From Amycolatopsis sp. NBC_01480 (GTDB taxonomy: Bacteria; Actinomycetota; Actinomycetes; Mycobacteriales; Pseudonocardiaceae), in assembly GCF_036227205.1 (NCBI RefSeq), contig NZ_CP109442.1, forward strand, positions 124,001 through 188,000: a stretch of 64,000 nt of DNA. Reading direction: 5' to 3'. Below, in pieces: positions 25,783-34,364 of this stretch; positions within the stretch are counted from its first letter, which is position 1, and every line of letters starts with the position of its first letter. The notes under the pieces were generated by a model, which saw only the letters and a list, made by a program, of their open reading frames with translations, was not told where the DNA came from and searched no databases. Made by a program: the position numbers and the translations under genes.

Positions 25783-26781
25783 ATGCGGGCATATCTGTTG
25801 ACCCGGTACGGAAACGCGGACGCCATGGAGCTGCGGGAGGTGCCCGAGCCGTCCCCCGGCGCCGGCGAGGTGCTCATCCGGGTGCACGCGGCCGGGCTGA
25901 ACCCGATCGACTACAAGGTGCGGGCCGGGCAGCTGCGCCTGCTGAGCCGCCTCGACCTGCCGATGGTCGCGGGCAGTGAGCTGGCCGGGGTCGTCGAGGG
26001 ACTCGGCACCGGCAGCACCCGGTTCGCCGTCGGGGATCGGGTGTACGCCCGGGTGGACAAGATGAAGCTCGGCGCCTTCGCCCAGTACGCGGTGGTCGAC
26101 GAAAACCTCGTCGCGAAAATGCCGGAGTCCCTGGATTTCGCCGAGGCCGCCGGGCTGCCCCTGGCCGGTCTGACCGCGCTGCAAGGGCTCCGCGACGAGC
26201 TGGCGGTCTCCCCGGGCGATCGGGTATTCATCTCCGGCGGCGCCGGCGGGGTCGGCACCCTGGCCATCCAGCTGGCCGCCTGGATGGGCGCGAAGGTGGC
26301 CACCACCGCGTCGCCCCGCGGTGAAAAACTGGTGCGCTCCCTGGGCGCCGAGACGGTGATCGACTACCGGACGCAGAAGTTCAAGGACGTCCTGAGCGAC
26401 TACGACGCCGCGTTCGACCTCACCGGCGGGCCGGACCTCGCGGACAGCTTCACGATCCTCAAGCCGGGCGCCAAAACGGTCTCCGTCGCGGGGATCCCCA
26501 CGCCGGTCACCGCGAAGGAGTACAACGCGGGGCCGCTGGCCACCACGCTGCTGCGGATCGCGAACGCCAAGACCCTTTGGCAGGCCCGACGAAAGGGCGT
26601 CAGCTACCGCCACATGTTCATGCGCCCCAGCGGGGAAGACCTCGAACTGCTGGCGAGCCTCGTCGACAGCGGCAAGCTCAAGGCCGTGATGGACCGGACC
26701 TTCCCGTTCGACCAGATCGCCGACGCCTTCGCGTACCTCGAGCAGGGGCGGGCGAAGGGCAAGGTCGTCGTCCAGCTGTGA
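25783..26781 (+). CDS. NADP-dependent oxidoreductase (zinc-free MDR)
   Basis: 332 residues from the ATG at 25783; a GTG nine bases earlier is possible. The start MRAYLLTRYGNADAMELREV and the binding motif ISGGAGGVGTLAIQLAAWMGAK are those of the quinone oxidoreductase/enoate reductase group. It may reduce an unsaturated ketone formed or used by the adjacent monooxygenase. Convergent with the GntR gene, with only a 4-bp gap. Confidence 0.87.
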   Translation: MRAYLLTRYGNADAMELREVPEPSPGAGEVLIRVHAAGLNPIDYKVRAGQLRLLSRLDLPMVAGSELAGVVEGLGTGSTRFAVGDRVYARVDKMKLGAFAQYAVVDENLVAKMPESLDFAEAAGLPLAGLTALQGLRDELAVSPGDRVFISGGAGGVGTLAIQLAAWMGAKVATTASPRGEKLVRSLGAETVIDYRTQKFKDVLSDYDAAFDLTGGPDLADSFTILKPGAKTVSVAGIPTPVTAKEYNAGPLATTLLRIANAKTLWQARRKGVSYRHMFMRPSGEDLELLASLVDSGKLKAVMDRTFPFDQIADAFAYLEQGRAKGKVVVQL

Positions 26782-26785
26782 GGAG

Positions 26786-27565
26786 TCAGAGACCCTGGTC
26801 CCAGCCGGGCAATTCCAGCCTGAGGTGTTCCAGGAGCGCGCGCTGGTGGGCGACGCAGGCGCGGTCGAACTCGCCGCGCCGGCCCCGCGCGAGCGCCCGG
26901 GCCATCGGCTCGTGCAAGGCGATCTGCTCCTCGAACGCCGCCCCGGTGAGCCAGCGCGGCGACTTCTTGGCCGACACCCAGGATTCGTAGGCCTTCTCCA
27001 CCAGCGCGGTGTGGATGCTGGAGAACACGCTCGTCAGGAACCGGTTTCCGGCCAGGCGCACGATTTCGACGTGGAACACCGTGTCCGCGGCGATCCATTC
27101 GGACGCGCTGCCCCGCGCCCCGGTCAGGTCGGCCAGCGCCCGGTTGAGCGGTTCCAGCTCGCGGGCGCCGCGCGCGATGGCCTGCCGGCCCGCGGTCAGC
27201 TCCAGCAGGAACCGCAGCTGCGCCGCTTCGCCCAGCGACTCGGGTTCCAGTCGCAGCATCAGGTCGATGCTCGCGTCGACCATGGTGGACGGATCACGCA
27301 GCACGTACGCGCCGGAGCCGGGCCGGATGATCACCAGGCCCTGCACCGCCAGCGAGCGCAGCGCCTGGCTGACCGTCAGCCGCGAGCTGCCCACGAGCTC
27401 GGCCAGCCGCCGCTCGCTGGGGAGCCGCTCGCCTTCGGCGATGCCCTGGTCGAGGATGTAGTTCCGGATCTGGTCGGCGACCCGGTCGGCGATCCGGGAG
27501 AACGACTCGACCTGGAACGACGCGCCGATGCCCGCGTCGCCGGATCGACCACCTGGCGTAACCAT
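26786..27565 (-). CDS. GntR-family (FadR/FCD) transcriptional regulator
   Basis: 259 residues from the ATG at 27565. The N-terminal GntR winged helix is GERLPSERRLAELVGSSRLT..ALRSLAVQGLV. The C-terminal FCD domain has metal-type residues in FRDPSTMVDASIDLML and TVFHVEIVRLAGN. It is divergent from the PLP decarboxylase gene. A 19-bp palindromic motif upstream recurs at the transketolase promoters 6.6 kb away, so it probably controls that whole catabolic locus (inference). Confidence 0.87.
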   Translation of the reverse strand: MVTPGGRSGDAGIGASFQVESFSRIADRVADQIRNYILDQGIAEGERLPSERRLAELVGSSRLTVSQALRSLAVQGLVIIRPGSGAYVLRDPSTMVDASIDLMLRLEPESLGEAAQLRFLLELTAGRQAIARGARELEPLNRALADLTGARGSASEWIAADTVFHVEIVRLAGNRFLTSVFSSIHTALVEKAYESWVSAKKSPRWLTGAAFEEQIALHEPMARALARGRRGEFDRACVAHQRALLEHLRLELPGWDQGL

Positions 27566-27693
27566 CGTCCCTGTGCTCCCGCAGCCCTCTCGGTAAGCCG
27601 GCGCCCAGTTCAGGCCCGGCCGCGACCGTCCGGCCCATGGTAGCGGCCGCCGCCCGGCCATCGGCCGGGTGCTGTCCCAACCGGCCGAATTTC

Positions 27694-27712
27694 GGACTAG
27701 TGGCTAAGCCAG
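27694..27712 (+). promoter_or_regulatory. Putative GntR operator, site 1
   Basis: GGACTAGTGGCTAAGCCAG with a perfect 11-bp palindrome TGGCTAAGCCA, located in the 213-bp space between the GntR gene and the PLP decarboxylase. The same motif occurs at 34216 and, inverted, at 34317. Confidence 0.75.
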
Positions 27713-27778
27713 TTTAGAGTGTCCGAACGGTACTGTCGAGTCTGGCGCGCCCGTCGCCGGAAGCGTTAGCCTGCACCG

Positions 27779-29134
27779 ATGTTCCCGAAACTGGCCGAGG
27801 ATCTCGCCGAGCTGCCCGCTCTCCTCGAAGAAACCCGCGCCTACGCCGAGCGGATCCTCACGGGTCTCGAGGCCCGGCCGGTCGCCGCCGGGCCGGTCGA
27901 GCCCGCTCCGGCCGCGCTGCCCGAGGACGGGGCCGGCCTGCGCGCGGCGCTGCGGACGTTCGCCTCGCGCTGGGAGCCGGGCTTCTCCGCCAGCGCCGGA
28001 CCGCGTTACCTGGGATTCGTCACCGGCGGCACCACTCCGGCCGCGCTCGCGGGCGACTGGCTGACCGCGGCGCTGGACCAGAACGCGCACGGCGCGGTCG
28101 GTTCCTCCGCCACCGCACTGGAGCGGGAGGCCGTCTCGTGGCTGGGCGCGCTGTTCGGGCTGGACCGGCCCGGGGCGTTCGTCACCGGCGCGACGATGTC
28201 CAATCTGGTCGGACTGGCCATCGGCCGGGAGTGGCTCGGCTCGTTGTCCGGCGGCTCCGTCGCGCAAGACGGGGTGACCACGCCGATCCGCGTGCTGTCC
28301 GGAACGCCGCACTCCAGCATCGGCAAGGCCATGTCGATCCTGGGCCTCGGCCGCCGGAACCTCGTCCCGGTGGCCACCCTGCCGGACCGCGAGGCTGTCG
28401 ACGTGGCCGCGCTGGAACGCGAACTCGCCGCCGGACCGGCCATTGTGGTCGCCAACGCGGGCACCGTGAACACCGTCGACTTCGACGACCTCCGCGCCAT
28501 CGCCGCGCTGAAGTCCCGCTACGAGTTCTGGCTGCACGTCGACGCCGCGTTCGGCGGTTTCGCCGCGGTCTCCCCCGGCTTCGCGCCGCTGCTCGACGGC
28601 TGGGCGGAGGCCGATTCTGTGTGTGTGGACCTGCACAAGTGGCTGAACGTCCCGTACGACTCGGCCGTGCAGTTCACCCGCCGGCCGGATCTGCAGCTGC
28701 GGGTGTTCGAGAACGTGTCGAGTTATCTCGGCGCGCCCGGCGACACCCCCGACTTCATGCACCTGACGCCCGAGACCTCCCGGCGCCTGCGCGCCCTGGC
28801 CGCGTGGTTCGCCCTGGCGGCGTACGGCCGCGCGGGCTACCGGGAAATCGTCGAGCGCAACGTCGCCTGCGCCCGGGAAATGGGCGCCCGGCTGGACCGC
28901 AGCGCCCGCTGGCGGCTGCTGGCGCCGGTCCGGCTGAACGTCGTGTGCTTCACCCTCGCCGGCGACGCCACCGCCGATCGGGTCAAGGAAGCCCTCGACG
29001 CCGTGGCCCGCAGCGGCGAAGCTTTCCTGACTCCCACGGTCTACCAGGGCATCCCGGCTGTCCGCGCCGCCTTCAGCAACTGGCGCACCACCGCGGCCGA
29101 CGTCGAGCGGATCTGCACCGCCTTGGGCGCCTGA
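27779..29134 (+). CDS. PLP-dependent decarboxylase (aromatic amino acid type)
   Basis: 451 residues of the group II decarboxylase fold. ANAGTVNTVDFDDL, WLHVDAAFGGFA and the PLP lysine in DLHKWLNVPYD are all present. Such enzymes decarboxylate aromatic or acidic amino acids; some close relatives are aldehyde synthases. A single 19-bp motif upstream ties it to the GntR regulator. The substrate is not predictable. Confidence 0.87.
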   Translation: MFPKLAEDLAELPALLEETRAYAERILTGLEARPVAAGPVEPAPAALPEDGAGLRAALRTFASRWEPGFSASAGPRYLGFVTGGTTPAALAGDWLTAALDQNAHGAVGSSATALEREAVSWLGALFGLDRPGAFVTGATMSNLVGLAIGREWLGSLSGGSVAQDGVTTPIRVLSGTPHSSIGKAMSILGLGRRNLVPVATLPDREAVDVAALERELAAGPAIVVANAGTVNTVDFDDLRAIAALKSRYEFWLHVDAAFGGFAAVSPGFAPLLDGWAEADSVCVDLHKWLNVPYDSAVQFTRRPDLQLRVFENVSSYLGAPGDTPDFMHLTPETSRRLRALAAWFALAAYGRAGYREIVERNVACAREMGARLDRSARWRLLAPVRLNVVCFTLAGDATADRVKEALDAVARSGEAFLTPTVYQGIPAVRAAFSNWRTTAADVERICTALGA

Positions 29135-29140
29135 AGGCCG

Positions 29141-29713
29141 TCAGTGGTCGCGGCGCAGGACCTTGAGCGCGTCGCTGACCCGCCGCAGCTCGTCGAACAT
29201 CGACTTCGCCGCGGCGGTCATGATGTCATTCGTGTTCAGCTGGTCTTCCTCGCCGATCAGGCTGTGCACGAACGGAATGGACACCGCTTCCAGGATCGGC
29301 ATCATCTTCAGCGTGGTGACCACCTCCTTGATCATCTGCGCGGCCCGGGTGCCCGCCGAGACGCCGCCGTAGCTCACCAGCCCGACCGGCTTGTACTCCC
29401 ATTCCTGGTGGAGGTAGTCGATGGCGTTTTTCAACGGCGCGGTGAAACCGTAGTTGTACTCGGGCATCACGAACACGAACGCGTCCGCCGCGTCCACCCG
29501 GGCGCTCCAGTCCCGGGTGTGCTGGTGGACGTACTGGCGCAGCCGCGGGTGGTGCGGCTCGTCCAGCATCGGCAGGTTCAGCTCGGCGAGATCAACCGGG
29601 TCGACGTGCTCGAACCCGCCGTGCTCCCGCGCGGCCGCCTCGATCCACCCGGCCACCGTCGGCCCGATCCGGCCCGGCCGGGTGCTGGCGGTGACGATCT
29701 GCAGCGTTGGCAC
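29141..29713 (-). CDS. NADPH-dependent FMN reductase
   Basis: 190 residues from a GTG at 29713 with AAGGAG upstream. It is a flavodoxin-like fold: IVTASTRPGRIGPTVAGW, FVMPEYNYGFTAPLKNAIDYL and GLVSYGGVSAGTRAAQM. It would supply reduced FMN to flavin monooxygenases such as the LLM enzyme of the same operon. Last gene of the six-gene minus operon. Confidence 0.9.
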   Translation of the reverse strand: MPTLQIVTASTRPGRIGPTVAGWIEAAAREHGGFEHVDPVDLAELNLPMLDEPHHPRLRQYVHQHTRDWSARVDAADAFVFVMPEYNYGFTAPLKNAIDYLHQEWEYKPVGLVSYGGVSAGTRAAQMIKEVVTTLKMMPILEAVSIPFVHSLIGEEDQLNTNDIMTAAAKSMFDELRRVSDALKVLRRDH

Positions 29714-29741
29714 GACAGAACTCCTTTTCCTCAACGGGACT

Positions 29742-30032
29742 TCAGTAGTCGATGGCGAACCGGTCGGTGCTCAGCCGGTCGAGTTCGCCGAGCAGTTTCC
29801 GGTGCGCGGGGTGGTGCCAGTACTCACCGCGCAACACGTTCTCGTCGGTGAGCCGGACGAAGCAGCCCACGGTGTAACCGCGGTCGCGGCCGGACGGGTT
29901 CGTGTTCTCGCCCCAGGTGATTTCGTGGACGCCGGCGAGTTCCACGATCGCGGCGCCGAACTCGGCCAATGCGTCCACGAGCGCGGCCTCGGTCCCTTCG
30001 GCCGGCCGGAAGGCGAGGTAGTGGTCAAGCAC
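29742..30032 (-). CDS. Dabb (stress-responsive A/B barrel) protein
   Basis: 96 residues, dimeric ferredoxin-like fold: MLDHYLAFRPAEGTEAAL, VHEITWGENTNPSGRDRGYT and a conserved HPAHRKL. Members are often small binding or cyclase-like proteins. It overlaps the bicupin stop by 8 bp, so it is in the same operon. Confidence 0.82.
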   Translation of the reverse strand: MLDHYLAFRPAEGTEAALVDALAEFGAAIVELAGVHEITWGENTNPSGRDRGYTVGCFVRLTDENVLRGEYWHHPAHRKLLGELDRLSTDRFAIDY

Positions 30033-30996
30033 GCCGCTCGCCCCCGCAGTAGCCGGCTTCGAACCGGTCCCAGTCCGACGGCCAGCGGTAGCTGTGCAGC
30101 TGCGGCGGCACCGGCGCCTGCGTCTCGAGCCACCGCACCCGGCCGCCTTCGGTGTTGTAACAGGCGTGGGTGGTGCCGACGCCGGCGAGCGCGGCGTCGC
30201 CCGGCCGGAAATGGTGGACCTGGCCGCCGAGTTCGAAGTCCGTCTCGCCGGACAGGAAGAAATAGCCCTCTTCGAACGGGTGATCGTGGCTCTGCGCCGC
30301 GCCCCCGACCTCGTAGTCGACCATGAACAGGGTCAGCAGGTGCGCGCCGCGGTTGCGGTCCACCAGCATCTTCACCGAGATCCCGCTGTAGGTCAGCAAT
30401 GCGCTGTACATGCCCGCGGACTCGCGGCCGCGCGCCGGGCTTTTGACGGCCTCGGCCAGATGATCGGGATCGGTGCCCTCGTAGTGGCCGACCAGCCGCA
30501 GCGTCGGGTCGCCGAGATCCGGCGGCGCGGCGCGCGAAAGCAGATCGGGCGCGGCAGTCGGGAAGAACGTGTCACGCCGGCCGGATTCGGGCTGGAGCGA
30601 CACCGGGCTGCTCACGTCGAGCCAGCGTGCTTCCGTGCTGCTTCGGTTGGCGCAGGCGAAAACCGCGCCCTGCGGGATGAACGCGAAATCGCCCGGCCGC
30701 AGGAGGTACGCGTTTTCCTCCAGCTGCACGGCCATTTCCCCGTCGAGCACGTACAGCGCCTGTTCCCCGGCCCGGACGTGCGCGGGCACCCGTCCCCCGG
30801 GTTCGAGCCGGCCGATCCCGAGGTCGGTGTGCACCGACCCGGTGCCCGCGCCGATCAGGTCGAGCCGGTCGAATCCCTCCGACCGGCCGGTGAACTGCCA
30901 CGGGGTGGCCGCGGCGGTCCAGTCCTGGCGGACCACGGCGCTCGGGCCGTGCGCCGCCGTTCGTTCGACGAGGTGATTGCCCATAACGGTCACCAC
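30025..30996 (-). CDS. Bicupin protein
   Basis: About 323 residues with two cupin domains: the first around GGRVPAHVRAGEQALYVLDGEMAV, the second around SHDHPFEEGYFFLSGETDFELGG with metal-binding His and Glu. The architecture resembles (S)-ureidoglycine aminohydrolase and related bicupins, but no purine gene is adjacent. Starts at a GTG (30996 or 30993) after AAGGGA. Fourth gene in the minus operon. Confidence 0.75.
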   Translation of the reverse strand: MVTVMGNHLVERTAAHGPSAVVRQDWTAAATPWQFTGRSEGFDRLDLIGAGTGSVHTDLGIGRLEPGGRVPAHVRAGEQALYVLDGEMAVQLEENAYLLRPGDFAFIPQGAVFACANRSSTEARWLDVSSPVSLQPESGRRDTFFPTAAPDLLSRAAPPDLGDPTLRLVGHYEGTDPDHLAEAVKSPARGRESAGMYSALLTYSGISVKMLVDRNRGAHLLTLFMVDYEVGGAAQSHDHPFEEGYFFLSGETDFELGGQVHHFRPGDAALAGVGTTHACYNTEGGRVRWLETQAPVPPQLHSYRWPSDWDRFEAGYCGGERRA

Positions 30997-31028
30997 AGAG
31001 TCCCTTCTTCTCGCAGAGGTGGAACGGG

Positions 31029-31874
31029 TCAGCCCACGGCGGCTTTGAGCGCCTCGAGGTGCTCCGGCTCGGCCGAGGTCGGAAGCAGCAGCAGTTCGCT
31101 GAAGCCGGCTTCCGCGATCCGGTCGCGGGTCTCGACCAGCTGCCCGGGATCGGTGACGACGTGGCTCGCCAGCTCGGCCGCCCGCTCCGCGCCGAGAAAC
31201 CCGTAGTAGCTGTGGATGTGCCGGTCGGCGTCCGCCCGCGCCCGGGGCCCGGCCGCGGCGTAGATCATCGCCACCAGGCGTGGCGCGCCCGGCTTTCCCG
31301 CCTGCGCCCAGGCGGCGCGTACCTCGGTGGCCAAGGCCGCCGTCCGGTCCCACGCGCCGAGGCCGGCCGCGGCGATCCAGCCGCCGCCGTGCCGGACGAC
31401 GCGGTTCACCGTCGCCCGGCTGTTGCCGCCGAACAGCAGCCGTTCCCCCGGCATGCCCGCGACCGACGGGAACCCGGCGTCCAGCTGATCGTCCAGGGCC
31501 CGGCCGCGCCGGGAGAAGTCCACCCCGCACGCGACGTAGTCGTCCTGACGGCGGCCGACGCCGATGCCGAGCACCAGCCGGTGCTCGCTGAGCCGGTCGA
31601 GCGTGGTGATCTGCTTGCGGAACAAGGCGTTCCCGGTCCGCAACGGCGCCACCAGCACGCTGGTCATCAGCCGCGCGCGAGTGGTCACCGACGCCACGCT
31701 GGCCAGCGTGAGCAGGGATTCCAGGCTCGGGTACTGCACCCGGTCCGTGCACGCGAGGGTGCTGGCCCCGAGGTCTTCGGCCTGCCTTGCCCAGCGCACC
31801 AGCTGGGCCGGGGTGACGCCCTCGACGTCCGCCGGCAGGCCGACGCCGATGTCGATCGCTACCACCGCAACCAC
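31029..31874 (-). CDS. LLM-class flavin-dependent oxidoreductase
   Basis: 281 residues from a GTG at 31874: VAIDIGVGLPADVEGVT, LVLGIGVGRRQDDYVACG, LLFGGNSRATVNRVVRHG and LLLLPTSAEPEHLEAL define the luciferase-like monooxygenase fold. It starts 4 bp after the aldehyde dehydrogenase stop, implying coupling. Probably a two-component partner of the FMN reductase in the operon, or F420-dependent. Confidence 0.85.
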   Translation of the reverse strand: MVAVVAIDIGVGLPADVEGVTPAQLVRWARQAEDLGASTLACTDRVQYPSLESLLTLASVASVTTRARLMTSVLVAPLRTGNALFRKQITTLDRLSEHRLVLGIGVGRRQDDYVACGVDFSRRGRALDDQLDAGFPSVAGMPGERLLFGGNSRATVNRVVRHGGGWIAAAGLGAWDRTAALATEVRAAWAQAGKPGAPRLVAMIYAAAGPRARADADRHIHSYYGFLGAERAAELASHVVTDPGQLVETRDRIAEAGFSELLLLPTSAEPEHLEALKAAVG

Positions 31875-31878
31875 CCGC

Positions 31879-33309
31879 TCATCGCAGCGTCACCAGACGC
31901 GGTTCGGTCATCTCGGCCATGGCGTACCGCGGTCCCTCGCGCGTGTTGCCCGAGTCCTTCACCCCGCCGTACGGCTGCTGGTCGGCGCGGACCGTGGGCA
32001 CGTCGTTGACGTACACGCTGCCGAACTCCAGCCGCCGCACCGCCTTCAGCGCCTTGCCGATGTCGTTCGTGTACACCCCGGCGTTGAGTCCGTAACGCGA
32101 GTCGTTCGCCAGGTCGAGCGCGGTGTCGAAGTCGGCGAACTCGGTCAGGGTCACCACCGGCCCGAAGACCTCCTCGGCCTGCACCCGCATCGTGGCCGTG
32201 ACGTCGCTCAGCACCGCCGGGGTGACGACGTTGTCGATCCGCTCCCCGCCGATGTCGGCCCGGGCGCCGCCGCCGATCGCCTCACCGATCCAGGACTCGA
32301 CCCGGAGCGCGTCCTTGGCGCTGATCAGCGCGGAAACGTCGACGTCCTCGGCCAGGGGGTCGCCGACCTTCAGCCCGGCCACGCCGGCGACCAGCGCCTC
32401 CCGGAACCGCGCGGCGACCCCGGCGTGCACGTAGATCCGCTGCGTCGATACACAGGACTGGCCGGCCTGCACGAAGCCGGCCGACGCCGCCTTGACCGCG
32501 GCCGTCTCCCAGTCGCTGTCCGCGTCCACGATCAGCGGCGCGTTCGAACCGAGTTCCAGCCGCACCTTCTTCTTCGGCGCCCGGGCGGCGATGCCCCAGC
32601 CCACTTCGGGTGATCCGGTGAACGTCACGTACGCGACGTCCGGCTCCCGGACCAGCGCGTCGCCGACTTCGGCTCCCCCGCCCGGCACGACGTTCAGCCA
32701 GCCGGGAGGAAGACCCGCGTCCAGCAGCAGCTCGGCGAGCAGCAGCGAGGACAACGGGGTCTGCGACGCCGGTTTCAGCACGACCGGACAGCCGACCGCG
32801 ATGGCCGGCGCCACCTTGTGCGCGACCAGGTTGAGCGGGAAGTTGAACGGCGCGATCGCCGCCACCACGCCGACCGGCACTCGCAGCGTGAACGCGACCT
32901 TGCCCTGGCCCGAGGCCGCGGCGTCCAGCGGGACCATGTCCCCGGTGTAGGTTCGCGCCTCGGCGGCCGCGAACGAGAAGGTGTCGATCGTCCGCTCCGC
33001 CTCCAGGCGCGCGGTCCGGATCGGCTTCGCGCACTCGACGGCGATCGTCCGGGCGAACTCTTCCTTGCGCCGGCGGAGCCCTTCAACGGCGGCGTCGAGT
33101 ACCGCGATCCGCGCGGCCCGGTCGAACCGGTCTGCTCTCAAGGCGTTCCGGGCCGCGGCGACCGCGCGCGAGACTTCGGCGGCGCCCGCCTGCGGGACCT
33201 CGGCGATCGCCGTGCCGTCGTACGGCGAGTAGAGCGTGGTCACCCGGTCGGCGGCGAGCCACTCGCCATCGATCAGGAGTCCGCGCGGGGACGGGATTTC
33301 CAGGCTCAT
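31879..33309 (-). CDS. Aldehyde dehydrogenase
   Basis: 476 residues from the ATG at 33309 (GAGGAGA upstream). The catalytic glutamate is in LELGSNAPLIV and the nucleophilic cysteine in VQAGQSCVSTQR. TFTGSPEVG and the cofactor motif APFNFPLNL are intact. The sequence type is nearest to lactaldehyde/phosphonoacetaldehyde/sulfoacetaldehyde-like dehydrogenases, so a small polar aldehyde such as glycolaldehyde made by the neighbouring transketolase is a sensible guess. Confidence 0.9.
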   Translation of the reverse strand: MSLEIPSPRGLLIDGEWLAADRVTTLYSPYDGTAIAEVPQAGAAEVSRAVAAARNALRADRFDRAARIAVLDAAVEGLRRRKEEFARTIAVECAKPIRTARLEAERTIDTFSFAAAEARTYTGDMVPLDAAASGQGKVAFTLRVPVGVVAAIAPFNFPLNLVAHKVAPAIAVGCPVVLKPASQTPLSSLLLAELLLDAGLPPGWLNVVPGGGAEVGDALVREPDVAYVTFTGSPEVGWGIAARAPKKKVRLELGSNAPLIVDADSDWETAAVKAASAGFVQAGQSCVSTQRIYVHAGVAARFREALVAGVAGLKVGDPLAEDVDVSALISAKDALRVESWIGEAIGGGARADIGGERIDNVVTPAVLSDVTATMRVQAEEVFGPVVTLTEFADFDTALDLANDSRYGLNAGVYTNDIGKALKAVRRLEFGSVYVNDVPTVRADQQPYGGVKDSGNTREGPRYAMAEMTEPRLVTLR

Positions 33310-33321
33310 CAACACTTCTCC

Positions 33322-34164
33322 TCACCACATCCGCGCAGGGACCCGCGCGGCATTCGCTTCACCGTCGTCGCAGACCTTGCGCGCCTGTTCGACGGTGTCC
33401 GGGCCGAGCTTGAGGAAGTGGCCGTCCGCCTCGTCCGGCAGCACGGAGTCCAAACCGGACAGTGTCCAGGTCGATCCGATCAGGACACCGGGCCGCGGAG
33501 TGCCGCGCAGGCGCGTGAGGCCGTCGCGGACCGCGGCGACGTCGTGGCCGTCGGCCTCGCCGACCTCCCAGCCGAAGGAGCGCCATTTGTCGGCGATCGG
33601 GCTCAGCGTGGTGATCGACTCGGTCGGGCCGTCGACCTGGCTGTTGTTCCGGTCCAGCACCACGGTCAGGTTGCCGAGGCCGTGGTGCGCGCTGAACAGC
33701 GCCGCCTCCCAGACCTGGCCCTCCTCCATTTCCCCGTCGCTCATCAGCACGTACACGTGCCGATCCGACCCCGCGAGCTGTTGCGCCAGCGCCAATCCGG
33801 CGGCCACGGACAGCCCCTGCCCGAGGGAGCCGCACGTCGCGGTCAGGCCCGGGGTCTGCTCGGTGCCGATCGCTTCGAGCCGGCTGCCGTCCCGCCCGTA
33901 GGTCGCCAGCTCGGCCGGGTCGACCAGCCCCACCTCCACCCCGGCGGCGAAATGGACGATGGAGTAGTGCCCCGGTGAGACGACCAGCCGGTCGTGGCCC
34001 GGGCGCAGGGCGGTCAGGTACAGCGCCGCGGCCAGCTCGGCGGCGGACAGCGCCTGGCCGAGGTAGCCGAAGCCCTCGATCGCGACCATGTCGACCGCGC
34101 GCCGCCGGATGCGCCAGGCGGCCCGGCGCAGCGCTTCATCGTCGTCCCGGCTTGGTTTTGTCAT
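33322..34164 (-). CDS. Transketolase, N-terminal subunit
   Basis: 280 residues carrying the thiamine-diphosphate part: SPGHYSIVHFA, GSLGQGLSVAAGLAL and the ThDP/metal motif MSDGEMEEGQ ... LDRNN. The pyrimidine-binding half is missing because it is encoded by the divergent gene at 34365. First gene of the minus operon; an operator-like 19-bp motif is 52 bp upstream of its start. Confidence 0.92.
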   Translation of the reverse strand: MTKPSRDDDEALRRAAWRIRRRAVDMVAIEGFGYLGQALSAAELAAALYLTALRPGHDRLVVSPGHYSIVHFAAGVEVGLVDPAELATYGRDGSRLEAIGTEQTPGLTATCGSLGQGLSVAAGLALAQQLAGSDRHVYVLMSDGEMEEGQVWEAALFSAHHGLGNLTVVLDRNNSQVDGPTESITTLSPIADKWRSFGWEVGEADGHDVAAVRDGLTRLRGTPRPGVLIGSTWTLSGLDSVLPDEADGHFLKLGPDTVEQARKVCDDGEANAARVPARMW

Positions 34165-34215
34165 GGGTGATCACCAGTTTCACGCTCTCGGAGCTAGCCG
34201 ACGCCGCCAGCAAGT

Positions 34216-34234
34216 GGACTAGTGGCTTAGCCAA
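34216..34234 (+). promoter_or_regulatory. Putative GntR operator, site 2
   Basis: GGACTAGTGGCTTAGCCAA, matching site 1 except at two positions. It lies upstream of the minus-strand transketolase N-subunit operon, in a 200-bp divergent promoter region. Confidence 0.78.
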
Positions 34235-34316
34235 TATTCCGACAGTACCCGGGCTCTGTCAAGCGGCGGCGAAACACTTGACAGCAGCTCGGCCGAGCCC
34301 GCACACTCGTCTCAAA

Positions 34317-34335
34317 TTGGCTAAGCCACTTGTCC
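34317..34335 (-). promoter_or_regulatory. Putative GntR operator, site 3
   Basis: On the minus strand it reads GGACAAGTGGCTTAGCCAA, one base different from site 2. It lies 29 bp before the start of the plus-strand transketolase C-subunit gene, in mirror orientation to site 2. Confidence 0.78.
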
Positions 34336-34364
34336 AATCAACGCCGAGCTGGAAGTGAACGAAG

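Noticed and set aside
26782..26785. Terminator between the MDR gene and the GntR gene
   Set aside because: The gap is only 4 bp and no hairpin is visible around the stops.
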